From the NCBI GenBank assembly GCA_012744475.1, contig JAAYBV010000080.1, positions 1 to 64,000 on the forward strand: a DNA stretch of 64,000 nt, written 5' to 3'. This DNA is from Phycisphaerae bacterium. Lineage in GTDB: Bacteria > Planctomycetota > Phycisphaerae > Sedimentisphaerales > Anaerobacaceae. Below the pieces are notes generated by a model. The model had not been told where the DNA came from, ran no database searches, and saw nothing but the letters and a program-made list of their open reading frames with translations. Positions 1 to 8,866 of the stretch are shown here, piece by piece (the first letter of the stretch is position 1; each line of letters opens with the position of its first letter). Made by a program: the position numbers and the translations under genes.

Positions 1-19
1 CAGGCATCGTTGCCCACGC

Positions 20-868
20 TCACCCTGTCGATAGGCCATCCAGGACTCCTTTCCTTACCCCGCCACCAGCATACACACCCACCCCTAACATGCAACCATC
101 CGCCAACTCCATTGTGACACAGCCTGTCAACTCGACCTCGCGCGGCACATCGACCGCTTCGTCCTCGGGGCTGGGATCATCCGCCAGCTCGACATTCATG
201 CCCGCCATCACGTCGGCGATCTCGGCCGGCGTCAGGGCCTGGTCGAAGACACACACCTCGTCGATAATGCCGTTCCAGAGCTCACCGGCGCCGTTGACCT
301 GTTCGCCGATGTACGCCCGGTTCAGGACCAGGTCCCAGTTCTTGGCTGCCGAGGCAATCTCCACGGCGTCGGCGTACAGGCGCGCGGTGGTCCCATCGTA
401 CGTCAGGGCCAGATGGTGCCACTCCCCCACCGTCCAGAAGTCGGCCATCTCCACGTCGTCGGCGTTGTAGCCGCCGCCGATGGCCCGGGTGCCATTCATG
501 CCGATGAAGCAGGCCTGTGACGTGCCGGCGGTCCCGTAGGCTGCGAACCACCGGTAACCGGTGGCGACCGTGTTGGTCAGACCCCACCCGCACAGCGAAC
601 GCGGCGAGCGACCCGCAGGCCAGTCGGGCGGACTGCCAAGGTTGATGTAGTCTCCGTTGCCGTCCAGGCTCAGCGCACCCTTGAACACGCCGGCGACCCA
701 CGTGGGATTGCCCATGATCGTGCCGTCATAGCCGTTCCCGGTGGCGTCATAGGCAGTCGTGCCGGTCCCCTCATCCAATCGCCAGTGTGCCACCAGGGCA
801 GCTCCCGCATCTAAGGTCGCGCCGAGCACGACGGCAAGGCAAATCAGCAGATACAGTCCTCTACACAT
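20..868 (-). CDS. Secreted LamG-domain protein, probably truncated
   Basis: 282 aa. A signal peptide (hydrophobic core about residues 5-22, ending near DAGAA) precedes one LamG/concanavalin A-like domain (about residues 26-215; AHWRLDEGTGTTAYDATG start and IDEVCVFDQALTPAEIADV end are typical). The start is fixed by an AAGGAGGA ribosome-binding site 7-8 nt upstream. After the LamG domain comes PSPEDEAVDVPREVELT, which in this family opens a further Ig-like domain, but the next 30 residues (rich in G, V and C) do not resemble one and the frame stops. I infer a C-terminal truncation or rearrangement; the intact family member would be longer and extracellular, probably glycan-binding. Confidence 0.75.
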   Translation of the reverse strand: MCRGLYLLICLAVVLGATLDAGAALVAHWRLDEGTGTTAYDATGNGYDGTIMGNPTWVAGVFKGALSLDGNGDYINLGSPPDWPAGRSPRSLCGWGLTNTVATGYRWFAAYGTAGTSQACFIGMNGTRAIGGGYNADDVEMADFWTVGEWHHLALTYDGTTARLYADAVEIASAAKNWDLVLNRAYIGEQVNGAGELWNGIIDEVCVFDQALTPAEIADVMAGMNVELADDPSPEDEAVDVPREVELTGCVTMELADGCMLGVGVYAGGGVRKGVLDGLSTG

Positions 869-1043
869 AGGAGTCCTCCTTCAGACAACCAGCTCACTCA
901 CGTCACAACGCTTCAGCCGCATGGCGGAAGACACTCTTCCTCCACGTGATGATCCGATGATTCCGCTCGTTCAGAGGCTACCCGACACCGTGCCGCTCCT
1001 CGTCTGAATCGCCGCCGCCCAGCCGCACCGTACGCTCCACTGG

Positions 1044-1125
1044 AGTCCTTTCGGTCTCTTTGGTCCCTGCGGTCCCTCCGGCCGAACAAGGACCCCAAGG
1101 ACCGCAGGGACCTGAGAGACCTCCG
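1044..1125. repeat. 9-nt-unit inverted repeat, copy 1
   Basis: Four 9-nt units of the form GGTCCCTNN (1044-1079) are followed by a loop of about 10 nt and four units of the form GGACCNNAG (1090-1125). The arms pair into a long GC-rich hairpin. The same architecture occurs at 6763-6834, 8984-9055 and 16006-16078. This copy lies in the leader of the LamG gene. Confidence 0.85.
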
Positions 1126-1238
1126 GCCGGCACCACTGCCGCCCGCCGATTCGAAACCCGCTGCACCGATCTCGCACGCCCCGACGTATGGGGGAGAGCC
1201 GCGCGAGAACCTGCGTCACATACGCTTCTCAACCCTTC

Positions 1239-1267
1239 TTTATATCAGATCGAACGCCCGCGTGCAA
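1239..1267 (-). promoter_or_regulatory. Sigma-70-like promoter for the LamG gene
   Basis: On the minus strand TTGCAC (1262-1267) is separated by 17 nt from TATAAA (1239-1244). The match is close to consensus. The next start codon downstream is the LamG gene at 868, giving a leader of about 360 nt that contains repeat copy 1. Confidence 0.6.
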
Positions 1268-1421
1268 CAGGTTTTCCCGGCGAGATCGGCGGTATACGAA
1301 AGGCTGTCCCGCTGACCGAGAACTCACCCACAAGTCCTTGTCCAACAAAGAGTAGAGGCAGCCTTGCCGGCCGCGAGGAAACGGCAGCACATTGGACGGA
1401 ACGCTCCGGCGGAATCCGACG

Positions 1422-2549
1422 CTATTTGTAGGTGCGGCCGAGATACTCAACGACGGCTCGCTTGACTTCCAACGGGTCGATCAACCCCATGTGGCGATAG
1501 ATGATCTGGCCGCCGGGCTTGACCAGCAGCGTGTAGGGGATCGCCCCGAGCCAGTCCTTGTCCACCGCCTCGATGAACGGATAGATGTCATCGCTGGCGA
1601 AGTGGTAGTTCTTGAACGAGGCCTGCCTGTCCTTCAGGAAGGCAAGCACCTTGTCGTTGCGGCTGGCCGGATCGACGTTCACCGCCACCACCTCGAATTC
1701 GCGGCCCCGGTACATGCGGTTCATCGTCACGAACTCGGGAAACTCGACGATGCAGGGACCGCACGCCGTCGACCAGATGTTGATCAGGCGCAGCTTGTCG
1801 GTGTCGTTCTTGACCAGCTTCTTGACGCCTTCGAGATCGATCTCCTCGATGCCGACCGGCTCCTTGGCCCAAGTCTCGAACGCCTGCCTGACCGAGTCGC
1901 GCTTGTCGGACCACTTGATCGAGCAGCCCATCGTCCTGGTCGTCTCGACGGCGACGGGCTTGCCCGCCAGCACCGCTTCGATGGCGCTGCGGGTATCGTG
2001 CGACGTGGCCTTGTTCGGGTCCCTCTCGTTGTTGTCGACGCGGCCGGCGAATCGCAGCTTCCGCTCGCTGTCGAAGACGAACACGTGCGGCGTGGTCACC
2101 GGGCCATAGGCCTTCGAGACCTTCTGGTCCAGCCCATCGTAGAGATAAGGGAAGTTGAACTGGGCGGCCTTGGCGCGAATCTTCATGTCTTCGAGCGAAT
2201 CGCCCACGTCGGTATAGCCCAATTCGTCAAGCCGCACCGCCTCCGGGTCGTTGGGCGAGATCGCCACCAGCGCCACGCCCTTGTCCTTGAAGTCGGCCGT
2301 CAGCTTCTTGATTCGCCCTTCGTACGCCTGCGCCGTCGGGCAATGGTTGCACGTGAACACGATTACGAGAACCTTGGCCTGGTCGTAATCGGAGAGCTTG
2401 TGGACCTTGCCGTCGACGCCGGGCAGAGCGAAACCCGGCGCTCTGGCCCCGATCGCCAGCGTCTTGATCTCCTCCGCCCCCCACGCCGGAACGGTCACGA
2501 TTACCAGAGCAACGATCAGCGCGATGAGTCTGCAAATGGGCTTTTGCAT
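1422..2549 (-). CDS. Exported two-domain redoxin / thioredoxin-like protein
   Basis: 375 aa with an N-terminal signal peptide or anchor (MQKPICRLIALIVALVIVT). The start at 2549 is preceded by CAGGAGAAG at good spacing; an upstream in-frame start lacks this. Residues about 30-215 form an AhpC/TSA-like redoxin domain with the FTCNHCPTAQAYEGR motif. Residues about 220-375 form a TlpA/thioredoxin-like domain with a CGPC active site (STACGPC) and the cis-Pro signature AIPYT. It probably acts in periplasmic thiol-disulfide exchange or peroxide defence. The two fused thioredoxin folds may pass electrons to each other (inference). Confidence 0.8.
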   Translation of the reverse strand: MQKPICRLIALIVALVIVTVPAWGAEEIKTLAIGARAPGFALPGVDGKVHKLSDYDQAKVLVIVFTCNHCPTAQAYEGRIKKLTADFKDKGVALVAISPNDPEAVRLDELGYTDVGDSLEDMKIRAKAAQFNFPYLYDGLDQKVSKAYGPVTTPHVFVFDSERKLRFAGRVDNNERDPNKATSHDTRSAIEAVLAGKPVAVETTRTMGCSIKWSDKRDSVRQAFETWAKEPVGIEEIDLEGVKKLVKNDTDKLRLINIWSTACGPCIVEFPEFVTMNRMYRGREFEVVAVNVDPASRNDKVLAFLKDRQASFKNYHFASDDIYPFIEAVDKDWLGAIPYTLLVKPGGQIIYRHMGLIDPLEVKRAVVEYLGRTYK

Positions 2550-2705
2550 CAGTCTTCTCCTGGCAAGCAAGGGCGAAAGCAACCTTCCAAACCAACGTCG
2601 CCCCATTATACCCGTCTTTCGCCCTAATGGTTTAGAACTTCTTGCCTGCACGTAAACGCGTGGACAAAGAACCCGCCGTGCCCGCCTGTGCCATTACTCC
2701 TGTTC

Positions 2706-2748
2706 TTGTCACCCCAATCCCGATACACATCGGGACTCGGAATGACAA
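2706..2748. repeat. Small hairpin repeat of the TTGTCA...TGACAA type
   Basis: TTGTCA and TGACAA ends bracket an inner palindrome TCCCGAT-ACAC-ATCGGGA (2718-2735). It lies between two minus-strand genes. The inner palindrome matches the small palindrome in mfd at 3498-3515. Confidence 0.65.
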
Positions 2749-2757
2749 AGTCGTGGC

Positions 2758-3348
2758 TCAGCGGGTTCCCTCAGAAGAGCCTGGCACATTCGCCGACTTG
2801 CCTTCCGCATTCTCGCCATCGGCCCATTTCAATTGCGCCACTTCATCGGCTTTGACGAACCGCACACTGCTATCCACAAACGATACGCTGCAACCTTGCC
2901 CTTTGTGATTCTTCATCGTCAGCAACTCAGGACCGCCATACTGATTCCAACCCGGCTTGCTCTCAAACAGCAGTACGATGTCGCCGGCGCCGTTCGGATC
3001 GGCGTTCGGATTCATCGCATAGCTGCATGGCCCTTCTCGGTCGCCCGGGCAACGGAAGACCTTGTTCAAGTCTTCGTGCTCCCCGTATTCGGCGACGAGC
3101 ACGTCGCACCATTGCTGGGCCGGCGGATGCAAGCCTTCGTAGCCTTTGGCATAGGCAACCAAGCACACGCCCAGCGTCTTGAGATTATTCCTGCACGCGA
3201 CCTTTGTAGGCATAGGTCGGGGCCACCGCATACACTGGAGCCCCACCAGGATCCCCAGCAGCACAATCGCGAAGGTAATCGTAATGATCCCTATCAGACG
3301 AGATATCCCGAACGGCCGTTGCGTCGGTTTGCCAGAGGCATCACTCAT
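2758..3348 (-). CDS. DUF1559/prepilin-like membrane protein
   Basis: 196 aa. One N-terminal membrane segment (about residues 17-38) is followed by a soluble domain starting CRNNLKTLGVCL, with paired cysteines and a C-terminal SVSFVDSSVRFV stretch. These match the planctomycete prepilin-like proteins whose tail usually reads like NVLFADGHVEF. The start codon overlaps the mfd stop (ATGA), so translation is coupled to mfd. The function is unknown; a pilus-like or secreted-surface role is the family guess. Confidence 0.65.
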   Translation of the reverse strand: MSDASGKPTQRPFGISRLIGIITITFAIVLLGILVGLQCMRWPRPMPTKVACRNNLKTLGVCLVAYAKGYEGLHPPAQQWCDVLVAEYGEHEDLNKVFRCPGDREGPCSYAMNPNADPNGAGDIVLLFESKPGWNQYGGPELLTMKNHKGQGCSVSFVDSSVRFVKADEVAQLKWADGENAEGKSANVPGSSEGTR

Positions 3349-6300
3349 TTCGTCTCCTCTCTCAAAATCTTCCCGAGGACAGTGACGAGGGTTTGGGGTT
3401 CGAAGTAGCTGGGGGGCAGGCGGAGGTAGACGGTCTTGGGGTCGGCGATGCGGACGGTGCCTTTGACGTTGGTGAACAGCGCGCCCACCGTGGCGCGTCC
3501 CGATGGACATCGGGATTGCCCGCGCTTCGAGGGCGTCGCGCCCTCGACACTCTGGCGGAACGAGAAGATCAGGTCGCCCGCCTTCAGTGGGTTGGGCTGG
3601 GAGGCGACGATGCTGCGAATGTCCCACTTGGCCGCCGCGATGCGCAGCTCGGCCAGGTCGAGCAGGCCCTTCGTCTCGTCGGGGATCGGGCCATAGACAT
3701 CGGCCAGCTCCGCTTCGATCTGCTGGAGGTCACCGGGCGTTCGCGCCACGGCGATCTTGCGATAGACGTCCATGCGATGCCGGTCGATGGGAACATAGTT
3801 CTTCGGGATGACCGCGGAGAAGCCCAGGTCGATGTTGGCGGTCGGCAGAGGCTCGACCTTCTCGTTCTTCATCTCGCGAACCGCCTGTGCCAGCATGTCG
3901 CAGTACATCTGGTAGCCGACCATCTGAATATGGCCGGACTGCTCGGGGCCGAGGATGTTGCCGGCGCCGCGAATCTCCAGGTCGCGCAGCGCGATGCGAA
4001 AGCCCGCCCCGAGGTGCGAGTATTCCTCGATGGCCTTGAGCCGTTTGGCCGCGATCGGCGCGATGGGCCGGCTGTTCGGCAGCAGCATGTAGGCGTAAGC
4101 GCGGTGCTTGTAGCGTCCGACCCGGCCTCGAAGCTGGTGCATCTCCGCCAGGCCGAAGCGGTCGGCGTCGTTGATGAAGATCGTATTGGCGTTGGGAATG
4201 TCCAGACCCGACTCGATGATCGTCGTGCAGACCAGCACATCGGTCTGTCCCAGCACGAAGTGAATCATCGCGTCTTCGAGCTCTCGCTTGCTCATCTGGC
4301 CATGCGCGATGTCGATCCGCGCCTCCGGGGCCAGCTTCTGAATCTCCATCGCCTTGGCCTGGATCGATTGCACGCGATTGTGCAGGAAGAATACTTGGCC
4401 CTGGCGGTTCAGCTCACGGTAGATCGCCTTGCGGATCAGCTCGGGATTGTAGGCGGTCACCTGAGTGACGATGCTGCGCCGGTCCAGCGGCGCCGTCGTC
4501 AGCGAGCTGATGTCACGCAGGCCCAGCAGCGCCATGTGCAGCGTGCGCGGGATCGGCGTGGCGGTCATCGTCAGGATGTCCACGTTGACCCGCATCCGCT
4601 TGAGGCGCTCCTTGTGCTCGACGCCGAAGCGCTGCTCCTCGTCGATAATCAGCAGGCCCAGGTCCTTGAAGCCGACGTCGCCGCTGAGCAGGCGGTGCGT
4701 GCCGATCAGAATATCCACCCGGCCCGCCCGGGCGCCGGCGACGATGTCCTTAGCCTGCTTGGGCGTCTTGAAGCGGTTGAGGACCTCGACCGCAACGGGG
4801 AAGTCCGCGAACCGCTCGGCGAACGTCCGCGCGTGCTGGACCGACAGCACCGTCGTGGGCACGAGCACCGCGACCTGCTTGCCCGCTTCGACCGCCTTGA
4901 AGGCGGCCCGCATCGCCAGTTCGGTCTTGCCGTAGCCCACGTCGCCGCACAGCAGCCGGTCCATCGCCACTGGCTCCTGCATGTCCGCCTTGATCTCGCC
5001 GGCGGCAGTGATCTGGTCCGGCGTCTCCTGGTATGCGAACGACTCCTCGAACTCCATCTGCCAGTTCGAATCGGCGCCGTAGGTGATGCCGCCCATGGCC
5101 TGGCGTTTCGCCTGGATATCGAGCAGCTCCGCCGCCAGATCGCGAACCGACTGCGCCACCTTCTCCTTCTGCTTCTGCCAGCGCTTGGAGCCGACCTTGC
5201 TGAGCGTCGGGCGCTTCGGGCTGGTGCCGATGTATTTCTGCACCAGCGCGATGTTCGCCACCGCGACCTGAATCTTCACCTTGTCGGCGTACTCGATGGT
5301 CAGGTACTCGGCCTTGCCGGCTTTTTCGTCGATGGTCTCGGTCCCGAGGTACTTGCCGATCCCATACGACGCGTGAACCACTATGTCACCGGGCTGCAAG
5401 TCGGCCAGCGTATCGACGGGCGCCGTCGCGCGGACCGGCCGCTGCCGGCGGCGCAGCGCGTACTGCCCGAACAATTCGTGATGGCTGACGACGATCGTGT
5501 TGAGCGACTCGATGAAGAAGCCCTGGTGGACGTAGCCCAACGGAAGCTGGAAACCGCGAGGGACCTGCCCGTCGATCTCCTTGACGATCTCGCTGACGCG
5601 CTGCACTTCGGCGGGACTTTCACAATAGAGCAGGACGCGATTGCCTTCCTTGGCCCGCCCGATCAGTTCTTCGAGCGCCGCCCTGTGTCCGGCCCAGAGC
5701 GAGGTCGCCTTGCGCTCGAACTGCTGGATGCTCTTGACACCCAGCTTCAGGGATTCATCGGGCGCCCCGCTCGCAAACCGGCAGATGTGCAACTGCGTCC
5801 GTCGCGACACCGACTGATGAATATCCGCCCAGTTGTAGAGCCGGCCGGAATCCTCGACACGCGTCAGAAAGACCTTGGCGACCTCCTCGACGTCCAGCGG
5901 CTCTTCGAAGACGACGATCGCATCCTCCGGCAGTGTGTTGGTGAACAGCTCCCGCTGATCGGGCGCCGCGCCGCACGCGGCGCCGACGATGCCCAGGCCG
6001 GCGATCTCGTGCGTGGAACGCTGCGTGTCCAGATCGACCTGGCGAACGCTTTCGATCGTGTCGCCGAAGAACTCGATCCGAATCGCCTGCGACTGCCCGG
6101 ATTCCCTGCCGTCCGCACCGGCATGGGGGTCTGCCCCTACCCGGTCGCGGATCAGGGGGGCGTAGATGTCGATAATGCCGCCACGGCGGGCGAACTGCCC
6201 CGGAAGGTCCACCGCATCGACCCGCTCGAAGTTGTTGCTGACCAGCCACTCGACGATCTTCTCCGGATCGACGGTCGCGTTGGTCTGAAGGTGCAGCGAG

Positions 6301-6710
6301 CCGGCCGCAAGGGCCGCCGGCGGGGCGACCGGCTGGCACAGCGCCTGCACCGGCGCGACGATCACTCCACTGCGACGAAGCGCGCTGTCCGGTCCGGACA
6401 TCAGAGACACGAGGCGCAGCCGCTCGGCGCGGGTCTCGTCCGTCGCATCGGCCAGCTCTTCCTCGCCTTCCCAGGCGGGCAGCAATTCCACGCGTCCGGC
6501 TTCGAACGTCCGCAGATCGTCCAGCGCCCTATCGGCGTCGTCGATATGAGGACAGACGTACAACACGAGACGACCGGCGGTCCGCGCAACGTGAGCGGCC
6601 AGCAGGCGCGCAAAAGATCCCCAAGTCCCCTCGACTTTGACGGCCCCCTTCTCGGACGCCGCCAGCCGGGAGATCATCTGCGAAACCACCTTGTCCCGCG
6701 AGAGATCCAT
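3345..6710 (-). CDS. mfd: Transcription-repair coupling factor Mfd
   Basis: 1121 aa, close to the usual Mfd length. It displaces stalled RNA polymerase and recruits UvrABC to transcribed-strand lesions. Visible parts: N-terminal UvrB-like region, the CarD-like RNAP-interacting domain (LQPGDIVVHASYGIGKYLG), helicase motif I GDVGYGKTE (K595), motif II DEEQRFG, motif III TATPIPRTL, motif VI QLRGRVGR and the C-terminal TRCF domain. Two segments look foreign and in frame: residues about 188-206 and about 1053-1075. Both coincide with palindromic DNA (6105-6150 and 3490-3550). It lies downstream of tkt and upstream of the coupled prepilin-like gene. Confidence 0.97.
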   Translation of the reverse strand: MDLSRDKVVSQMISRLAASEKGAVKVEGTWGSFARLLAAHVARTAGRLVLYVCPHIDDADRALDDLRTFEAGRVELLPAWEGEEELADATDETRAERLRLVSLMSGPDSALRRSGVIVAPVQALCQPVAPPAALAAGSLHLQTNATVDPEKIVEWLVSNNFERVDAVDLPGQFARRGGIIDIYAPLIRDRVGADPHAGADGRESGQSQAIRIEFFGDTIESVRQVDLDTQRSTHEIAGLGIVGAACGAAPDQRELFTNTLPEDAIVVFEEPLDVEEVAKVFLTRVEDSGRLYNWADIHQSVSRRTQLHICRFASGAPDESLKLGVKSIQQFERKATSLWAGHRAALEELIGRAKEGNRVLLYCESPAEVQRVSEIVKEIDGQVPRGFQLPLGYVHQGFFIESLNTIVVSHHELFGQYALRRRQRPVRATAPVDTLADLQPGDIVVHASYGIGKYLGTETIDEKAGKAEYLTIEYADKVKIQVAVANIALVQKYIGTSPKRPTLSKVGSKRWQKQKEKVAQSVRDLAAELLDIQAKRQAMGGITYGADSNWQMEFEESFAYQETPDQITAAGEIKADMQEPVAMDRLLCGDVGYGKTELAMRAAFKAVEAGKQVAVLVPTTVLSVQHARTFAERFADFPVAVEVLNRFKTPKQAKDIVAGARAGRVDILIGTHRLLSGDVGFKDLGLLIIDEEQRFGVEHKERLKRMRVNVDILTMTATPIPRTLHMALLGLRDISSLTTAPLDRRSIVTQVTAYNPELIRKAIYRELNRQGQVFFLHNRVQSIQAKAMEIQKLAPEARIDIAHGQMSKRELEDAMIHFVLGQTDVLVCTTIIESGLDIPNANTIFINDADRFGLAEMHQLRGRVGRYKHRAYAYMLLPNSRPIAPIAAKRLKAIEEYSHLGAGFRIALRDLEIRGAGNILGPEQSGHIQMVGYQMYCDMLAQAVREMKNEKVEPLPTANIDLGFSAVIPKNYVPIDRHRMDVYRKIAVARTPGDLQQIEAELADVYGPIPDETKGLLDLAELRIAAAKWDIRSIVASQPNPLKAGDLIFSFRQSVEGATPSKRGQSRCPSGRATVGALFTNVKGTVRIADPKTVYLRLPPSYFEPQTLVTVLGKILREETK
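3498..3515. repeat. Small palindrome inside mfd
   Basis: TCCCGATGGACATCGGGA, a perfect palindrome with a short loop, lies within the 3′ part of mfd. Next to it is a second palindrome (GAGGGCGTCGCGCCCTC, about 3529-3545). Together they encode the atypical segment SVEGATPSKRGQSRCPSG. Confidence 0.75.
6105..6150. repeat. GTAGGGGCAGACCCC-type palindromic insert inside mfd
   Basis: The DNA reads, on the coding strand, GTAGGGGCAGACCCCCATGC flanked by complementary CCGG blocks. It encodes RVGADPHAGADGRESG between conserved Mfd blocks (PLIRD and QAIRIEFFGD). A related GTAGGGGC sequence occurs near 11357-11391. Confidence 0.55.
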
Positions 6711-6721
6711 AAGTCGCGGTT

Positions 6722-6741
6722 CTCACGGCCGAAGCCGTGAG
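6722..6741 (-). promoter_or_regulatory. Hairpin with UUCG loop in the mfd leader
   Basis: On the minus strand CTCACGGC-TTCG-GCCGTGAG forms a perfect 8-bp stem with a stable cUUCGg tetraloop, 11 nt upstream of the mfd start. It could limit translation or protect mRNA after tkt transcripts run through. The role is inference. Confidence 0.5.
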
Positions 6742-6762
6742 CAACCCGCAAATCTGAAATTG

Positions 6763-6834
6763 GGTCTCTTAGGTCCCTTTCGTCCTTTCAGTCTCCAAGG
6801 ACCTAAGGGACCAAAGGGACCTAAAGGACTTGGC
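6763..6834. repeat. 9-nt-unit inverted repeat, copy 2
   Basis: Exactly 72 nt, made of four left units (GGTCTCTTA, GGTCCCTTT, CGTCCTTTC, AGTCTCCAA) and four right units (GGACCTAAG, GGACCAAAG, GGACCTAAA, GGACTTGGC). It starts 4 nt after the transketolase stop and lies between tkt and mfd, which are on the same strand. Confidence 0.88.
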
Positions 6835-6838
6835 CCGA

Positions 6839-8866
6839 TCAACCTTCTTGCTTGAGCTTCTTGACGAGATCTCGGGCGGCATTCGCGACGTTCTCCGGCG
6901 TGATGCCGAACTCCTTGAAGCAGACCTTGCCCGGCGCCGAGGCACCGAAACCCGTCATGCCGACGAAGACGCCGTCGTCGCCCAACCACTTGCGCCAGCC
7001 CATCTCGATGCCCGCCTCGACGGCCACGCGGACCTTGACATCGCGCGGGATCACCGAGTTCTTATACTTGTCGTCCTGCTTGTCGAAGAGCTTCCAGCAC
7101 GGCATGCTGACGACCTGCGGCGACAGGCCATCGGCCTCCAGCATCCTGGCCGCCTCCAGCGCGACGGCTACCTCTGAGCCGGTCGCGAGCAGGATCACGT
7201 CGGGCTTGCCCCGGCTGGTGAGGATATACGCCCCGCGGCTGATGTTGGCCGCCGAGGCGTACTTGCTCTGATCGATCACAGGAACGCCCTGGCGGGTCAG
7301 CAGCAGCGCGACCGGACCGTCCCGATGCTCCAGAGCGTATTTCCACGCGTGAGCAGTCTCGTTGGCGTCGGCCGGACGGAAGACCAGCAGGTTGGGAATC
7401 GCCCGCAGCGCCGCAAAGTGCTCTACCGGCTGGTGCGTGGGCCCATCCTCGCCGATCCCGATGCTGTCGTGCGTCCAGACGAAGATCGTCGGATACTTCG
7501 ACAGGGCCGCCACGCGGACGGCGCCGCGCATGTAGTCGCTGAAGACCATGAACGTGCCGCCGTAGGCCCGCAGCAGGCCGGACAGGTTGATCCCGTTGAG
7601 GATCGCCCCCATCGCGTGCTCGCGGACGCCGTAGCGAATGTACCGGCCGTCGGGCACATCCTTCTGGAAGTCCTTGGCATCCTTGAATCGCGTGTTATTC
7701 GATGGCGTCAGGTCCGCCGAACCGCCCAGCACCAGCGGCATGTGCGGCATCAGGGCGCTGAGCACCTGGCCGGACGCCTGACGCGTCGCCAGCGGCTTGT
7801 CCACCGCGAACTTCGGCAGGAGTGAATCGATCTTCACCGGCAGTTTGCCCTCTGCGGCGGCGCGGAACGCCTTCGCCAGATCCGGATACTTCTTCGCGTA
7901 GGACTCGAACAGCGCGATCCACTCGCTCTCGGCCTCTTTGCCCCGTTCGACCGCCTGGCCCATGTGCTCGCGAACCTCGTCGGGCACGTGGAAGGTCTTG
8001 TCGGGGTCCCAGCCGAACTTCTCCTTGACCAAACGGATCTCCGCATCGCCCAGCGGCGACCCGTGGGCTTCGGCGGTGTCCTGCATGTTCGGAGCGCCGT
8101 AGGCGATGTGCGTACGCAATGCGATGATCGAAGGCCGCTCGACCTCGCTCTTGGCGTTGATCAGGGCCTTCTCGAACTTCTTCATGTCGTTGCCGTCGCC
8201 AACGACCTTCTGCACGTACCAGCCATAGGCCTCGTAGCGTTTGGCACGGTCCTCCGTGAACGACAGCTCGGTGGGGCCATCGATGGAGATGTGGTTGTCG
8301 TCGTAGACCACGACGAGATTGCTCAGTCCGAGGTGTCCGGCCAGCGAAGACGCCTCGCCGGAGATGCCCTCCTGCAGGTCACCGTCGCCGGCAAAGACGT
8401 ACACCTTGTAGTCCACGATCGGGAAGCCCTCGCGATTGAAGTGGTTCGCCAGGTACCTCTGGGCGATGGCCATGCCGACGCCGTTGGAAATGCCCTGGCC
8501 AAGCGGGCCGGTCGTCGCCTCGATGCCCAGCGACGGATCGTACTCGGGGTGTCCCGGCGTCTTGCTGCCCCACTGCCGGAAGCTCTTCAGGTCGTCCAGG
8601 CTCATCTCATAGCCGGTCAGGTGCAGCAGCGAGTACAGCAGCATGCTGCCATGCCCGCCGGAGAGGATGAAGCGGTCGCGATTGTGCCAGAGCGGATTGG
8701 CCGGACTGTACTTCAGGTGACGCGTCCATAGGACATAGGCTGCCGGCGCCATGCCCATCGGCATGCCCGGATGGCCCGAATTGGCCTTCTGGACCCCGTC
8801 GACCGCCAGCAAACGGATCGTATTGACGCACAACTCATCGAGTTTCGACAAACCAGGATGACCCAT
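6839..8866 (-). CDS. tkt: Transketolase
   Basis: 675 aa, full length. It transfers two-carbon units in the pentose phosphate pathway and needs thiamine diphosphate. The thiamine-binding GDG...N motif is seen as VFAGDGDLQEGISGEASSLA, the substrate region as NSGHPGMPMG and SGGHGSMLLY, and the transketolase signature as IFVWTHDSIGIGEDGPTHQP. The start MGHPGLSKLDEL has a GGGAAGG site upstream. It also supplies sedoheptulose 7-phosphate, the precursor of the heptose made by the gmhA/hldE/gmhB genes elsewhere in the window. Confidence 0.97.
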   Translation of the reverse strand: MGHPGLSKLDELCVNTIRLLAVDGVQKANSGHPGMPMGMAPAAYVLWTRHLKYSPANPLWHNRDRFILSGGHGSMLLYSLLHLTGYEMSLDDLKSFRQWGSKTPGHPEYDPSLGIEATTGPLGQGISNGVGMAIAQRYLANHFNREGFPIVDYKVYVFAGDGDLQEGISGEASSLAGHLGLSNLVVVYDDNHISIDGPTELSFTEDRAKRYEAYGWYVQKVVGDGNDMKKFEKALINAKSEVERPSIIALRTHIAYGAPNMQDTAEAHGSPLGDAEIRLVKEKFGWDPDKTFHVPDEVREHMGQAVERGKEAESEWIALFESYAKKYPDLAKAFRAAAEGKLPVKIDSLLPKFAVDKPLATRQASGQVLSALMPHMPLVLGGSADLTPSNNTRFKDAKDFQKDVPDGRYIRYGVREHAMGAILNGINLSGLLRAYGGTFMVFSDYMRGAVRVAALSKYPTIFVWTHDSIGIGEDGPTHQPVEHFAALRAIPNLLVFRPADANETAHAWKYALEHRDGPVALLLTRQGVPVIDQSKYASAANISRGAYILTSRGKPDVILLATGSEVAVALEAARMLEADGLSPQVVSMPCWKLFDKQDDKYKNSVIPRDVKVRVAVEAGIEMGWRKWLGDDGVFVGMTGFGASAPGKVCFKEFGITPENVANAARDLVKKLKQEG

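Larger units (their letters stand above)
869..1421. other. Intergenic leader region with promoter and hairpin repeat
   Basis: This 550-bp gene-free stretch lies upstream of the minus-strand LamG gene and downstream of the redoxin gene. It holds a minus-strand sigma-70-like promoter (1239-1267) and copy 1 of the 9-nt-unit inverted repeat (1044-1125), which would be transcribed in the LamG 5′ leader. I see no coding sequence in it. Confidence 0.6.

Noticed and set aside
3393-6740. A 1100-codon open frame on the plus strand opposite mfd
   Set aside because: It mirrors mfd codon by codon in a high-GC gene and its translation is Arg/Leu/Asp-rich with no domain. Mfd on the minus strand is certain. 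Similar long antisense frames opposite the redoxin, tkt, SpoIIE, GH51 and gatB genes are rejected for the same reason.
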